The notes: a model not told the origin generated them from the sequence alone. 64,000 nucleotides of DNA from Pedobacter xixiisoli (GCF_900215335.1 NZ_OCMT01000004.1:372001-436000), one strand, 5' to 3'. Positions 52,329-61,691 are shown, counted from the stretch's first letter. Translations and numbers: made by a program.

Positions 52329-54158
52329 ATGAAAACAAGATCTACACTAACCGTTTTACTGATTTCAACCCAAATCAGTTTTGCTCAAGAAAGCAAATTA
52401 TGGTTATCGCTAGGAGCGGGAGTTAATCAAGCTTCTAACCAAAATAAAAATATTTTAATGGGTAACGGAGCAAACTTGCAGCTAGACGCTTTTGTTCCTT
52501 TTTACAGGAAAGGATGGGATGGAACAGTAAAAGGGGGCAGTTTCGCCTTGGGCTTAAATGTTTTAGGAAACTACGCTCGCATTAAAAATCTTTCTCCAAA
52601 TAATTCCAACATCGAAAGCCAATATCAAATCCATAACGCTACGTTGTCTGTTGCATCTTCAGCTGATTCAAAAAACTCTGCCAGTTTTTCTGGGCTGATT
52701 GGCTTACAAGGTAGATTTTTATTCGGAAAATTTAATGTGGCTCCATCTGTAAACGCAGGATATTTAAACTTCAAAAAAGAAGGTTACGAACAAATTGGAA
52801 GTGCCTCTATTAACGGACAAGCCAGACAATTAGAATTGACTAGGGTAGAAGAGCAAAGCAGCGGTGGTTTCGTTTTTAAACCGCAGATAAAAGTTGGCTA
52901 TAACCTAACCTCGAATCTTTCGGTTTTCATCAGTCCGGCTATGGTTATGGGGCACGAAGTTGCGCATACAGTTCAACAGCGAGTACCACAAGGTGGATTT
53001 AATGATAGAAATACCTACGAGGCTAGTCAGCTAGCTAACGGAACTTGGGAGAGCAAAACAACCACTAGTAAATATAATTTTTCGGAATTAAACTTTGGTT
53101 TATCTGTAGCATTGGGAAAAAAGAAAGCTAAAACAGCATCGGGAAATGCCCGACAAACTCCAAATACATCTTTTGGGCAGCGTGTAGAGGCTAATCAGCA
53201 GGCCGCCGTAAATAATCCGCTTTATAAAGACAAAGAAACGCAAGGCAATAACCCCATGTATGAACAAAAAGCCATAGTTACTACAGCCAAGCAAACGCAA
53301 GGAAAAACTTTCGGAGAGTCGATGGCGGGAGGTTTACAGGCTGCTGGAAATACAGCTGTAAGCCCAGCTGGAAAAGCAACGATGAAAGAATTTTCGGTAA
53401 CTAAAAAAACAGAGACAGCTGCAACAGAAAATGTTACCGAAGAAGGCACACGTGAAAATGGCGTAGCCTCGGCTGAAAGAAGAAGAGTTGAAGTTTTGAA
53501 AAGCAATAAAACGGGAGACCCGAATAAATATGCGATTGGAAACGAGGGAGAAAATGCGACTTCGGAAAATAGTGCTGCTATGAGGGTAGCTACACTTAAA
53601 AACAAAGACGTTAAACGAAATGATGTATCTGCTGAAAATTTAGCACTACCAGCCAAAAGTGAGGTCACTGATTTTAACACCACTAGAAATAACAAAGAAA
53701 GAGGGCAATTAGTGGCTGCTCCAGGAACTCCTATTGGTGGGATTGTAGTAAAAGGAGGTAAAAACCCTGGAGGAAATATGCGATTGATATCAAATGGTAA
53801 TGGAGAAATAGCACTTCCTAATCTGCAAAAAGGCAATTATCTGTTTCAGCTTAGCGGAATAGAACCTGCCGAAAAAAGCATTGGCGAAAAAGGAATAAAG
53901 AGAGGTGAAGCTGCGGCGATTGCCAAGCCAGGAAACCCCATTGGTGGCATTATCGTTAAAGGCGGTAAAAATCCTGGAGGAAATTATATCAATTTAACGA
54001 TTAATGATAAAGGGCAAGTAGGTTTTGAAGTATTAGAGACCAACGACTATAAACTAATTATCCAAACTCCAGAAGCGCCAAATAAAGAAGCTAAAAAGAA
54101 AAAAGTGGTTGAAAAAGCAACTTCTGGACTAAAAGATACTTTGAAAACCAACGTCTAA
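52329..54158 (+). CDS. Outer-membrane-type beta-barrel protein with repeated Gly-rich C-terminal motif
   Basis: A 609-residue exported protein with signal peptide (LTVLLISTQISFAQ). The first 260 residues are an outer-membrane beta-barrel-like region (KLWLSLGAGVNQ, FNVAPSVNAGYL, LSVFISPAMVMG). Then a low-complexity Asn/Gln/Thr/Lys/Glu region follows, and then a motif occurs twice: PIGGIVVKGGKNPGGN at about residues 470-485 and PIGGIIVKGGKNPGGN at about 540-555, each followed by strands ending GNY or NDY. The end is Lys-rich. The protein is typical of a family I cannot name. It is a single-gene unit upstream of tsaE's convergent end. Confidence 0.8.
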   Translation: MKTRSTLTVLLISTQISFAQESKLWLSLGAGVNQASNQNKNILMGNGANLQLDAFVPFYRKGWDGTVKGGSFALGLNVLGNYARIKNLSPNNSNIESQYQIHNATLSVASSADSKNSASFSGLIGLQGRFLFGKFNVAPSVNAGYLNFKKEGYEQIGSASINGQARQLELTRVEEQSSGGFVFKPQIKVGYNLTSNLSVFISPAMVMGHEVAHTVQQRVPQGGFNDRNTYEASQLANGTWESKTTTSKYNFSELNFGLSVALGKKKAKTASGNARQTPNTSFGQRVEANQQAAVNNPLYKDKETQGNNPMYEQKAIVTTAKQTQGKTFGESMAGGLQAAGNTAVSPAGKATMKEFSVTKKTETAATENVTEEGTRENGVASAERRRVEVLKSNKTGDPNKYAIGNEGENATSENSAAMRVATLKNKDVKRNDVSAENLALPAKSEVTDFNTTRNNKERGQLVAAPGTPIGGIVVKGGKNPGGNMRLISNGNGEIALPNLQKGNYLFQLSGIEPAEKSIGEKGIKRGEAAAIAKPGNPIGGIIVKGGKNPGGNYINLTINDKGQVGFEVLETNDYKLIIQTPEAPNKEAKKKKVVEKATSGLKDTLKTNV

Positions 54159-54159
54159 T

Positions 54160-54585
54160 TTAACCTTCAATCTTTGTAAATTGAAATAACCGTTGCTCAT
54201 TGCCAGTAACGGTTATTTCAATTTTAATATATTCTTCAGGTAGTAATTCTTCCACCTTTGATGGCCATTCTACCAAGCAATAATTGCCGCTGTAAAAATA
54301 TTCCTCATACCCAATATCATAAGCTTCCTGTACGTTTTTCAACCTATAAAAATCGAAATGATACACGGGACCAGTGGTACTTTCATATTCGTTAACGATA
54401 GAAAAAGTTGGGCTGCTTACCACATCTTCAACACCTATAGCCTCACAAAGTGATTTGATGAAAGTAGTTTTGCCTGCGGCCATATCTCCTTCAAAAATGA
54501 AGAACTTATGCCCCTCTGCAAAAGCCAATAGTTCTTGAGCTACATGATTTAATTCAGCTGTGCTATTAATAGGAATAGATTTCAT
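54160..54585 (-). CDS. tsaE: tRNA threonylcarbamoyladenosine biosynthesis ATPase TsaE
   Basis: A 141-residue P-loop ATPase that supports the TsaBD complex making t6A37 in tRNA. The Walker A is GDMAAGKTTFIKSL, then SSPTFSIVNEY and the conserved YHFDFYRL. Length is normal. It follows porX by 78 bases, with a palindrome between. Confidence 0.95.
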   Translation of the reverse strand: MKSIPINSTAELNHVAQELLAFAEGHKFFIFEGDMAAGKTTFIKSLCEAIGVEDVVSSPTFSIVNEYESTTGPVYHFDFYRLKNVQEAYDIGYEEYFYSGNYCLVEWPSKVEELLPEEYIKIEITVTGNEQRLFQFTKIEG

Positions 54586-54605
54586 TTAACACAAAGATAT
54601 AGCTT

Positions 54606-54657
54606 AACCACATAGATACATAGTTCTGCTACTGAAATTCTATATTTCTATGTGGTT
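54606..54657. repeat. Inverted repeat AACCACATAGATACATAG
   Basis: AACCACATAGATACATAG at 54606-54623 and its near complement at 54640-54657 (two mismatches). It is the same family as the repeat at 17874-17920. Confidence 0.75.
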
Positions 54658-54663
54658 ATCAAA

Positions 54664-56214
54664 TTACTTAGACCCGTAAGTTACAATTGGAATAATCATT
54701 TCCTCCATAGAAATACCTCCATGTTGGAAAGTCTCGTTGTAGTAATTCACAAACTGGTTGTAATTGTTCTGATAAACGAAATATTGATCTTCCTTCGCAA
54801 AAATGTAATTAGAACTGATATTTACTTTAGGCAATTTCGCATCATGCGGATTTTTGATTAAGAAAACCTCTTTTGGGTTAAAATTAAGGTTCTTGCCTTG
54901 TTTATAGCGCAAGTTGGTATTTGTGCTTCTATCGCCAATTACTTTGCTCGGATTTTTAACCCTAATAGTTCCGTGGTCGGTGGTGATGATTAGTTTTACA
55001 CGTTGTTGTGCTAGTTTTTTAATCAATTCCAATAGCGGAGAATGCTCAAACCAAGATAAAGTCAGCGATCTGTATGCCGCATCATCGTTAGCTAATTCCC
55101 TAATCATCTGCATATCCGTTCTTGCATGAGAAAGCATATCCACAAAGTTAAACACAATTGCATTTAAGTCATTATGCATCAGATTATTTACTTGTTCAAC
55201 TAAGTCTTTTCCTTGGTCAAAAGTTAATATTTTATGGTAACTAAACTTGCAATCCTTTCTTAAGCTACGCTTGATTTGTTCATCCAAAAATGTTTCCTCG
55301 TGAAGATTTTTTCCGCCTTCATCATCGTCATTCTGCCATAAAGAAGGGAAACGTTTTTCCATATCCAGAGGTGTTAAACCAGAGAAAATGGCATTTCTAG
55401 CATATTGGGTTGCAGTTGGTAAAATACTCGAGTAGGTGTCTTCTTCCTCCAATCTAAAATGCTCGGAAATCAAAGGATTAATGATTTTCCATTGGTCGTA
55501 CCTCAAGTTATCTATCAAAATGAAGAACACTGGCGTGGTCTCATTAATTAACGGAAACACCTTTTTCTTAATCAATTCATGAGAGAAAAGAGGTGCGTCG
55601 GCACTTCCGTTAATCCAGTCTATGTAATTGTTCTCAACAAATTTTGAATAAAGCATGTTGGCTTCGGCTTTCTGCATGGTCAAAATCTCATGCATTTGCG
55701 GGTCGTCAAGTTTCTCCAGTTCCAGTTCCCAAAACACCAATTTCTTGTAAACATCAACCCAATCTTCATAGCTCAATTTGTCGTTCAGGGTCATCCCTAT
55801 GTTCCTAAAATCTTGTTGATAGGCTGATGAAGTTTTTTCGCTAACTAAACGCTTATTATCGATTAGCTTTTTGATGGTTAGCAAAACCTGTTTCGGGTTT
55901 ACTGGCTTAATTAAGTAATCATCTATTTTAGAACCAATGGCGTCTTCCATCAGGTTTTCTTCTTCGCTTTTGGTGATGAGCACCACGGGTACGTCGCGAA
56001 TATTTTTGATTGCAGAAAGTGTTTCCAAACCTGTTAGGCCTGGCATATTTTCATCTAAAAAGACCAAATCAAAATGCTCTTTCCCAAAAGCTTCTAACGC
56101 ATCATTCCCATTGGTGAACGTGCTAACAGCGTAGCCTTTTTCGTTCAATAACAAAATATGTGGTTTTAATAGGTTGATTTCGTCATCGGCCCATAATATC
56201 TTCGTTTCCTGCAT
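54664..56214 (-). CDS. porX: PorX: response regulator with PglZ domain, T9SS regulator
   Basis: A 516-residue two-domain regulator. The receiver (1-120) has the acidic pair D10/D11, phosphoacceptor D54 in DLVFLDENMPG, T81 and K103. A helical linker is followed by a PglZ (alkaline-phosphatase-like) domain with the metal-site motifs FILIDNLRYDQ, LPTATQYARNAIFSG and IITTDHGTI. PorX works with the sensor kinase PorY to control type IX secretion and gliding in Porphyromonas and others. porY is not in this window. It is upstream of tsaE. Confidence 0.95.
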   Translation of the reverse strand: MQETKILWADDEINLLKPHILLLNEKGYAVSTFTNGNDALEAFGKEHFDLVFLDENMPGLTGLETLSAIKNIRDVPVVLITKSEEENLMEDAIGSKIDDYLIKPVNPKQVLLTIKKLIDNKRLVSEKTSSAYQQDFRNIGMTLNDKLSYEDWVDVYKKLVFWELELEKLDDPQMHEILTMQKAEANMLYSKFVENNYIDWINGSADAPLFSHELIKKKVFPLINETTPVFFILIDNLRYDQWKIINPLISEHFRLEEEDTYSSILPTATQYARNAIFSGLTPLDMEKRFPSLWQNDDDEGGKNLHEETFLDEQIKRSLRKDCKFSYHKILTFDQGKDLVEQVNNLMHNDLNAIVFNFVDMLSHARTDMQMIRELANDDAAYRSLTLSWFEHSPLLELIKKLAQQRVKLIITTDHGTIRVKNPSKVIGDRSTNTNLRYKQGKNLNFNPKEVFLIKNPHDAKLPKVNISSNYIFAKEDQYFVYQNNYNQFVNYYNETFQHGGISMEEMIIPIVTYGSK

Positions 56215-56325
56215 TTTATATCCTTTTTGTGTAATTTAAGAGATTAAAAAGCCCTTAGCTTTTCTACTGTCGATAAAATTAGCAATTTTTGTACCGCATA
56301 TATTTTTTTTAACCCTTTTTAAGAT

Positions 56326-57549
56326 TTGAACAAAAAGAAAATCATTAACGACCCAGTTTATGGGTTCATCACTATACCTTCAGAACTTGTTTTTGATCTT
56401 ATTTCTCATCGCTATTTTCAACGTTTAAGATATATTAAACAATTGGCGATGACCCACATTGTATATCCAGGGGCAATAAATACGAGGTTTCATCATGCTT
56501 TAGGAGCCATGCATTTGATGAGTTTGGCTTTAGAGGTATTAAAAAGCAAAGGGCTCGAAATTAGCCCAGAAGAAGAAGAGGCCGCAACTATAGCCATTTT
56601 GCTACACGATATTGGCCACGGACCATTTTCTCATGCATTAGAACATACTTTGGCGCAAGGAATCAAACACGAGGATATTTCTCTGTTAATGATGAACAAG
56701 CTGAACGAAGAGTTTGATGGACGATTAACAACTGCAATCAATATCTTTAAAGGTAAATACCACAGAAAGTTTTTTTGCCAATTGATCTCTGGTCAGGTTG
56801 ATTTAGATAGAATGGATTATCTAAATCGCGACAGCTTCTATACTGGAGTGAGCGAGGGGGTAATTAGCTTCGACCGTATCATCAAGATGTTCAACGTAGT
56901 TGATGATCAATTGGTGGTTGAAGAAAAAGGCATTTATTCTGTAGAAAAGTTTCTGATTGCTCGTCGCTTAATGTACTGGCAAGTTTATTTGCACAAAACT
57001 GTGGTGGCAGGAGAGCAACTTTTGGTAAAGATATTGGAACGGGCAAAAGAGCTTACATTGAAAGGGGCAACACTATTTGCTACGCCCGCTTTTCAACATT
57101 TCCTTAAAAATGAAATCAGCGAAAAACGATTTTTTGAGGAAGAAATCCATTTGCAGCAGTTTTCTAAATTAGATGACCAAGATATTTATGCATCTGTAAA
57201 AGTATGGGAAGATAGTGATGATTTTGTGTTGTCAAGACTATGCAAGATGTTGAACGCTCGTAAGCTGTACAAAGTAGAAATCAGTAATGATGCTCCAGAT
57301 CCTGAAAGATTAGACCTTTTGGCATCTCAAACAGCAAATTTGCTTGGTATTAATGAAAAAGATATCTCATATTTCGTATTTACAGATACCATTACTAATA
57401 GAGCTTACAATGCAGAAAGCAGTAATATTAATATTTTAATGAAGAATGGAATATTATCGGATATTGCAAAAGCATCAGATTTATCTAATTTAGAATCATT
57501 AGACAGAACGGTTAAGAAGCATATACTGTGTTACATTAGAGGGATTTAG
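56326..57549 (+). CDS. HD-domain phosphohydrolase (dGTPase/SAMHD-like)
   Basis: A 407-residue HD-superfamily protein. The metal ligands are in NTRFHHALGAMHL, LLHDIGHGPFSHALEHTL and VDLDRMDYLNRDSFY. Most likely it hydrolyses dNTPs or another nucleotide. The best start is TTG at 56326: the next in-frame ATG would remove the conserved start of the protein (IINDPVYGFI). Confidence 0.9.
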   Translation: MNKKKIINDPVYGFITIPSELVFDLISHRYFQRLRYIKQLAMTHIVYPGAINTRFHHALGAMHLMSLALEVLKSKGLEISPEEEEAATIAILLHDIGHGPFSHALEHTLAQGIKHEDISLLMMNKLNEEFDGRLTTAINIFKGKYHRKFFCQLISGQVDLDRMDYLNRDSFYTGVSEGVISFDRIIKMFNVVDDQLVVEEKGIYSVEKFLIARRLMYWQVYLHKTVVAGEQLLVKILERAKELTLKGATLFATPAFQHFLKNEISEKRFFEEEIHLQQFSKLDDQDIYASVKVWEDSDDFVLSRLCKMLNARKLYKVEISNDAPDPERLDLLASQTANLLGINEKDISYFVFTDTITNRAYNAESSNINILMKNGILSDIAKASDLSNLESLDRTVKKHILCYIRGI

Positions 57550-57571
57550 CATTTTTTAACAAAATATTGAG

Positions 57572-57621
57572 ACAAATTCCTCGTTACTTCGTCTTACTAA
57601 TACCGAGGATTGATAATTTGT
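57572..57621. terminator. Hairpin between the HD gene and lpxD
   Basis: ACAAATTCCTCG pairs loosely with CGAGGATTGATAATTTGT around a 20-base loop. It could be a terminator for the HD gene or a palindromic repeat. Confidence 0.4.
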
Positions 57622-57647
57622 TCATATCGATTTAACATTTAACTTTG
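57617..57647 (+). promoter_or_regulatory. lpxD promoter, consensus Bacteroidota type
   Basis: TTTG at 57617-57620, a 19-base gap and TAACTTTG at 57640-57647: a full consensus match. The ATG of lpxD starts 4 bases later, so the start codon falls at or next to the expected transcription start. Confidence 0.75.
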
Positions 57648-57651
57648 TAAC

Positions 57652-58725
57652 ATGCAATTTACTGCCAAGCAGATAGGCGAATTTTTAAATGGAACTGTAG
57701 AAGGCGATGAAAACGCTCAAGTAAGTACGCTTTCTAAAATAGAAGATGGCAAGCTTGGCTCTCTTTGTTTTTTGTCTAACCCAAAATACGAGAACTTCCT
57801 TTACACAACGGAAGCTTCTGTTGTTATCGTTTCTAAAGATTTTGTGCCAACCCAACCCACCAAGAGTACCTTGGTAAAAGTACAAGACCCTTACAGCGCA
57901 TTTACGGTGCTCTTAGATAAATACAATGAAGTGATAAACATGAGCAGTGAAGAACTTGGTGTTCATAATTCTTCGTACGTGCACCCTACCGCTAGCATAG
58001 GTCAAAATGTGTTTATAGGTGCTTTTTGCTGCATTGAACAAAATGTAGTTATTGGCGATAATGTGAAGATTTACGCACAAACCTATATCGGTGCCGATAG
58101 TAAAGTTGGCAATGGCTGTGTGTTTTTTCCCGGCGTTAAGTTATACAAACAAACTATTGTTGGAGATAGAGTAGTGGTTCATTCGAATACGGTAATCGGT
58201 AGCGATGGATTTGGATTTGCGCCACAAAAAGATGGCTCTTACAACAAGATTCCGCAGATAGGTAACGTTGTAATAGAAGATGACGTAGAGATTGGTGCCA
58301 ACACGAGTATAGATAGAGCAACAATGGGCTCTACATTTGTACGTAAAGGCGTTAAATTGGATAATTTGATTCAAATAGCACATAATGTTGACGTTGGTGC
58401 CCATTCTGTAGTTGCAGCTCAAACGGGTATTTCGGGCAGTACCAAGTTGGGAGAAAATTCGGTAATTGGCGGCCAAGTAGGTATTGCGGGGCATCTTACC
58501 TTGGGCAAACAAACACAAGTTGGGGCGCAAGCAGGAATCAATTTCAATACCGAAGAGAATAAACAGTGGCACGGAAGTCCGGCGCAGCCGTTAAAAGAAT
58601 GGATGCGTGCTACCGTAATATTTAAAAAGTTGCCAGAGGTTGATAAGAGAGTGAGAGAATTAGAGGCTAAAATAGCAGCACTTACTGCTATGATAGAAAA
58701 AATGACAACAACACAAACACAATAA
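57652..58725 (+). CDS. lpxD: UDP-3-O-acylglucosamine N-acyltransferase
   Basis: A 357-residue enzyme that adds the second acyl chain in lipid A synthesis. The N-terminal LpxD domain has TAKQIGEFLNGTVEG and GSLCFLSNPKYENF; hexapeptide repeats fill residues about 100-290 (IGDNVKIYAQTYIGAD), with the catalytic histidine region LIQIAHNVDVGAHS. A C-terminal helix follows. It is the first of lpxD - lpxC/fabZ - lpxA; its TAA overlaps the next ATG by one base. Confidence 0.96.
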   Translation: MQFTAKQIGEFLNGTVEGDENAQVSTLSKIEDGKLGSLCFLSNPKYENFLYTTEASVVIVSKDFVPTQPTKSTLVKVQDPYSAFTVLLDKYNEVINMSSEELGVHNSSYVHPTASIGQNVFIGAFCCIEQNVVIGDNVKIYAQTYIGADSKVGNGCVFFPGVKLYKQTIVGDRVVVHSNTVIGSDGFGFAPQKDGSYNKIPQIGNVVIEDDVEIGANTSIDRATMGSTFVRKGVKLDNLIQIAHNVDVGAHSVVAAQTGISGSTKLGENSVIGGQVGIAGHLTLGKQTQVGAQAGINFNTEENKQWHGSPAQPLKEWMRATVIFKKLPEVDKRVRELEAKIAALTAMIEKMTTTQTQ

Positions 58726-60137
58726 TGAACGTTAAGCAGAGAACTATAAAGGGTGAGATTTCAGTTCAAGGAGTTGGCTTGCACACAGGAGCCAATGTAA
58801 CTTTAACTTTTTGTCCGGCACCAGAAAATCACGGTTTTAAATTTCAAAGAGTTGATTTACCTGGGGAACCAATCATAGATGCAGATTGCGATAATGTAAC
58901 CGATACCGCAAGAGGAACTACAATTACCCAAAATGGTGCTAGTGTTAGTACCGTAGAGCATGTAATGGCTTCTTTGGTAGGGATGGATCTGGATAACGTT
59001 TTGGTGAAGGTTGATGGTCCAGAAACGCCGATTATGGATGGTAGCTCTATTAAATTTATCGAAGTATTAGAGCAGGTAGGATCTGCCTTGCAGAATGCAG
59101 ATAGAGAGTATTATACTATTCCTCATAACATTACTTATACAGAGCCAGAAAGAAGTGTTGAAATTGTAGCCATGCCATTAGACGATTATCGTTTTACTTG
59201 TATGATCGACTACAATTCGCCTGTTTTGGGTAGCCAGCATGCTGGAATTACCACCATTGGCGAGTTTAAAAAAGAAATAGCCTCGTGTAGAACTTTTTGT
59301 TTTTTACATGAATTAGAATATCAATTACAACACAACCTTATTAAAGGTGGCGATTTAAACAACGCGATTGTAATTGTAGATAAGGAAGTTACCAAAGAAG
59401 AGTTACAACATTTGGCCAAAATCTTCAATAGAGAAGAGATTGATGTTGCTCCACAAGGTATTTTGAACAATATGGAGTTGCGCTATCAAAACGAGCCAGC
59501 ACGTCATAAATTATTAGATATGATTGGTGATTTGGCTCTAGTTGGTGTACACTTAAAAGGGCATATAATGGCGGCTAGACCTGGCCATGCAGCCAATGTA
59601 GCTTTCGCCAAAAAAATTAAGGCTGCTATTAAAAAAGAAAAAGGTAAAAAGAAGTTAAATACTTACGATGTAAATGCTAAGCCACTTTATGATGTAGTAG
59701 ATGTCATGAAGATTTTGCCACATAGGCAACCTTTTTTGTTTGTAGATAAGGTATTGGAGCTAAGTAAAACTCACGTAGTTGGCGTTAAAAACGTAACGAT
59801 GAACGAAGAGTTTTTCAAAGGCCATTTTCCAGGAGCGCCGGTATTTCCAGGTGTAATTCAAATTGAAGCTATGGCACAAACTGGAGGTATCTTGGTGCTT
59901 AGCACTGTTCCTGATCCAGAAAATTACCTAACTTACTTCCTTAAAATAGATAATGTGCGTTTTAGAGCGCAGGTACTTCCAGGAGATACCATTGTTTTTA
60001 GGTGTGATTTGGTAGAACCTATGAGAAGAGGCATTGCACAAATGAAAGGTGTTGGAATGGTAGGGGAAAAAGTTGTAGTAGAGGCAGAGATGATGGCACA
60101 AATTGTTAAAGTTAAAGAAAGCGAAATCACGAAATGA
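58725..60137 (+). CDS. lpxC-fabZ: Bifunctional LpxC deacetylase / FabZ dehydratase
   Basis: A 470-residue fusion of two enzymes, the usual Bacteroidota form. Residues 1-300 are LpxC, the zinc deacetylase that commits to lipid A: GVGLHTGANVTL, STVEHVMASLVGM, ATxHKLLDMIGDLALVG-like RHKLLDMIGDLALVG and HIMAARPGHAANV. Residues about 320-470 are FabZ: ILPHRQPFLFVDKV and FFKGHFPGAPVFPGVIQIEAMAQ, with the catalytic histidine and glutamate. Overlaps on both ends show that the three genes are translationally coupled. Confidence 0.96.
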   Translation: MNVKQRTIKGEISVQGVGLHTGANVTLTFCPAPENHGFKFQRVDLPGEPIIDADCDNVTDTARGTTITQNGASVSTVEHVMASLVGMDLDNVLVKVDGPETPIMDGSSIKFIEVLEQVGSALQNADREYYTIPHNITYTEPERSVEIVAMPLDDYRFTCMIDYNSPVLGSQHAGITTIGEFKKEIASCRTFCFLHELEYQLQHNLIKGGDLNNAIVIVDKEVTKEELQHLAKIFNREEIDVAPQGILNNMELRYQNEPARHKLLDMIGDLALVGVHLKGHIMAARPGHAANVAFAKKIKAAIKKEKGKKKLNTYDVNAKPLYDVVDVMKILPHRQPFLFVDKVLELSKTHVVGVKNVTMNEEFFKGHFPGAPVFPGVIQIEAMAQTGGILVLSTVPDPENYLTYFLKIDNVRFRAQVLPGDTIVFRCDLVEPMRRGIAQMKGVGMVGEKVVVEAEMMAQIVKVKESEITK

Positions 60138-60919
60138 TACAACCCCTAGCTTATATCCACCCGCAAGCTAAAATAGCGGACAATGTAGTAGTAGAGCCAT
60201 TTGCAGTTATACACAAAGATGTAGAAATTGGTGAAGGCACTTGGATTGGTTCAAACGTAGTCATCATGGATGGCGCCCGTATTGGAAAAAACTGCCGTAT
60301 ATTTCCTGGTTCCGTAATTTCTGGTGTTCCGCAAGATTTGAAGTTTGCAGGTGAAAAAACTACTGCCGAAATTGGCGACAATACGACTATCCGCGAATGC
60401 GTAACCATTAACAGGGGTACTAAAGATAAATGGAAAACCGTAGTGGGAAGTAACTGCTTGATCCAAGCTTATTCGCACATTGCACACGACTGCCAAGTAG
60501 GTAATTATTGTATCTTTTCAAACAGTACCACACTAGCTGGACACATCACTATCGGCGATCACGTGGTTTTGGCTGGTTTGGTGGCAATTCATCAATTTGT
60601 TAAAGTTGGTTCGCATGCTTTTGTGACAGGTGGTTCATTGGTTCGTAAAGACGTACCTCCTTATGTTAAAGCAGCTAGAGAGCCTCTTTCTTATGTTGGG
60701 ATTAATTCTGTAGGCCTGCGTCGTAGAGGCTTTTCTTCTGATCAGATCAACGAAATACAGGAAATCTACCGCGTGCTCTTCGTGAAAAATAACAACGTAA
60801 CCAAAGCGTTAGATACCATCGAAGCAGAGTTTCAGCCAACAGAAATTCGTGATGAGATTGTAGACTTTATACGTAACTCAAATAGAGGCGTAATGAGAGG
60901 TTTTGGCTCTGGCAGCTAA
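60134..60919 (+). CDS. lpxA: Acyl-ACP--UDP-N-acetylglucosamine O-acyltransferase
   Basis: A 261-residue trimeric hexapeptide enzyme that starts lipid A synthesis. The beta-helix has VEPFAVIHKDVEIGEGTWIGSN, the conserved VISGVPQDLKF, and the catalytic histidine is in QAYSHIAHDCQVGN. The C-terminal helical part (GLRRRGFSSDQINEIQEIYRVLF) is normal. It overlaps lpxC/fabZ by 4 bases. Confidence 0.96.
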   Translation: MIQPLAYIHPQAKIADNVVVEPFAVIHKDVEIGEGTWIGSNVVIMDGARIGKNCRIFPGSVISGVPQDLKFAGEKTTAEIGDNTTIRECVTINRGTKDKWKTVVGSNCLIQAYSHIAHDCQVGNYCIFSNSTTLAGHITIGDHVVLAGLVAIHQFVKVGSHAFVTGGSLVRKDVPPYVKAAREPLSYVGINSVGLRRRGFSSDQINEIQEIYRVLFVKNNNVTKALDTIEAEFQPTEIRDEIVDFIRNSNRGVMRGFGSGS

Positions 60920-60996
60920 TTAGATATGCAACCAGCATAGACTACATATTGTAGCCTATGCTAGCTTCATCCCCTTTAAAAACAAATCTTATACTG

Positions 60997-61614
60997 ATGA
61001 AAATTATCCTTGAGAATTTAGGTAGGCGATTTAACAAAGAGTGGATCTTTAAAGATATCAATTACGTTTTTTCTCAAGGACAACAATACGCTATACTTGG
61101 CCCTAATGGCTCTGGTAAATCTACTTTGTTGAGTGTTTTGCTAGGTAACTTAACGCCTTCCGAAGGTAAGATTATATATAAAAATCAAAAAGAAATTCTT
61201 CCAGAAGATATCTTTAATTCTATTAGCTTGGCTGCTCCCTATTTAGATTTGATAGAGGAATTTACACTGCAGGAAACTATAGCTTTTCACTTTCAGTTCA
61301 AAGCTTATCAGCAAGGCTTTAATGCTGCTGCGGTATTAGATTTGTTGGCTTTAAGCAAAGCCGAAGACAAACCATTGAAATACTTCTCGTCGGGGATGAA
61401 GCAAAGAACAAAGCTTGCATTGGCTTTTTGTGCAGATACGCCCATTTTGGTATTGGATGAACCGACTTCCAATTTAGACGTACAAGGTACGGATTGGTAC
61501 TTGGCATTAATTGAAAAATTTTCGAAAGATAGGTTGGTTTTAGTTGGTTCAAATCAATCTTATGAATACGATTTTTGTCAACATCAATTAAATATTCTAG
61601 ACTATAAAAAGTAA
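60997..61614 (+). CDS. ABC transporter ATP-binding protein
   Basis: A 205-residue single ABC domain: Walker A GPNGSGKST, Q-loop LAAPYLDLIEE, signature FSSGMKQRTKLALAF and Walker B ILVLDEPTSNLD. An in-frame ATG at 60958 (MLASSPLKTN) exists, but MKIILENLGRRF at 60997 is the usual kind of start. No permease gene is next to it. It follows lpxA by 77 bases and may be carried by the same transcript. The substrate is unknown. Confidence 0.9.
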   Translation: MKIILENLGRRFNKEWIFKDINYVFSQGQQYAILGPNGSGKSTLLSVLLGNLTPSEGKIIYKNQKEILPEDIFNSISLAAPYLDLIEEFTLQETIAFHFQFKAYQQGFNAAAVLDLLALSKAEDKPLKYFSSGMKQRTKLALAFCADTPILVLDEPTSNLDVQGTDWYLALIEKFSKDRLVLVGSNQSYEYDFCQHQLNILDYKK

Positions 61615-61691
61615 TATTTATATGATAAATGTGCCAAAATATAGGTTTAAACCTAACTAAAGCACATCTTAAAAATATTTTAAATTTACTA

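Noticed and set aside
53440..53460. CACACGTGAAAA as a further parS site
   Set aside because: Only the CACGTGAAA half agrees; the palindrome is broken and it lies in coding sequence.
53222..53836. 204-codon minus-strand open frame
   Set aside because: It is antisense to the low-complexity part of the barrel-type gene, which has a signal peptide and family-like features; the antisense frame has none.
60560..60575. GATCACGTGGTT in lpxA as parS-like
   Set aside because: Only the central CACGTG core matches, inside a conserved protein-coding region.
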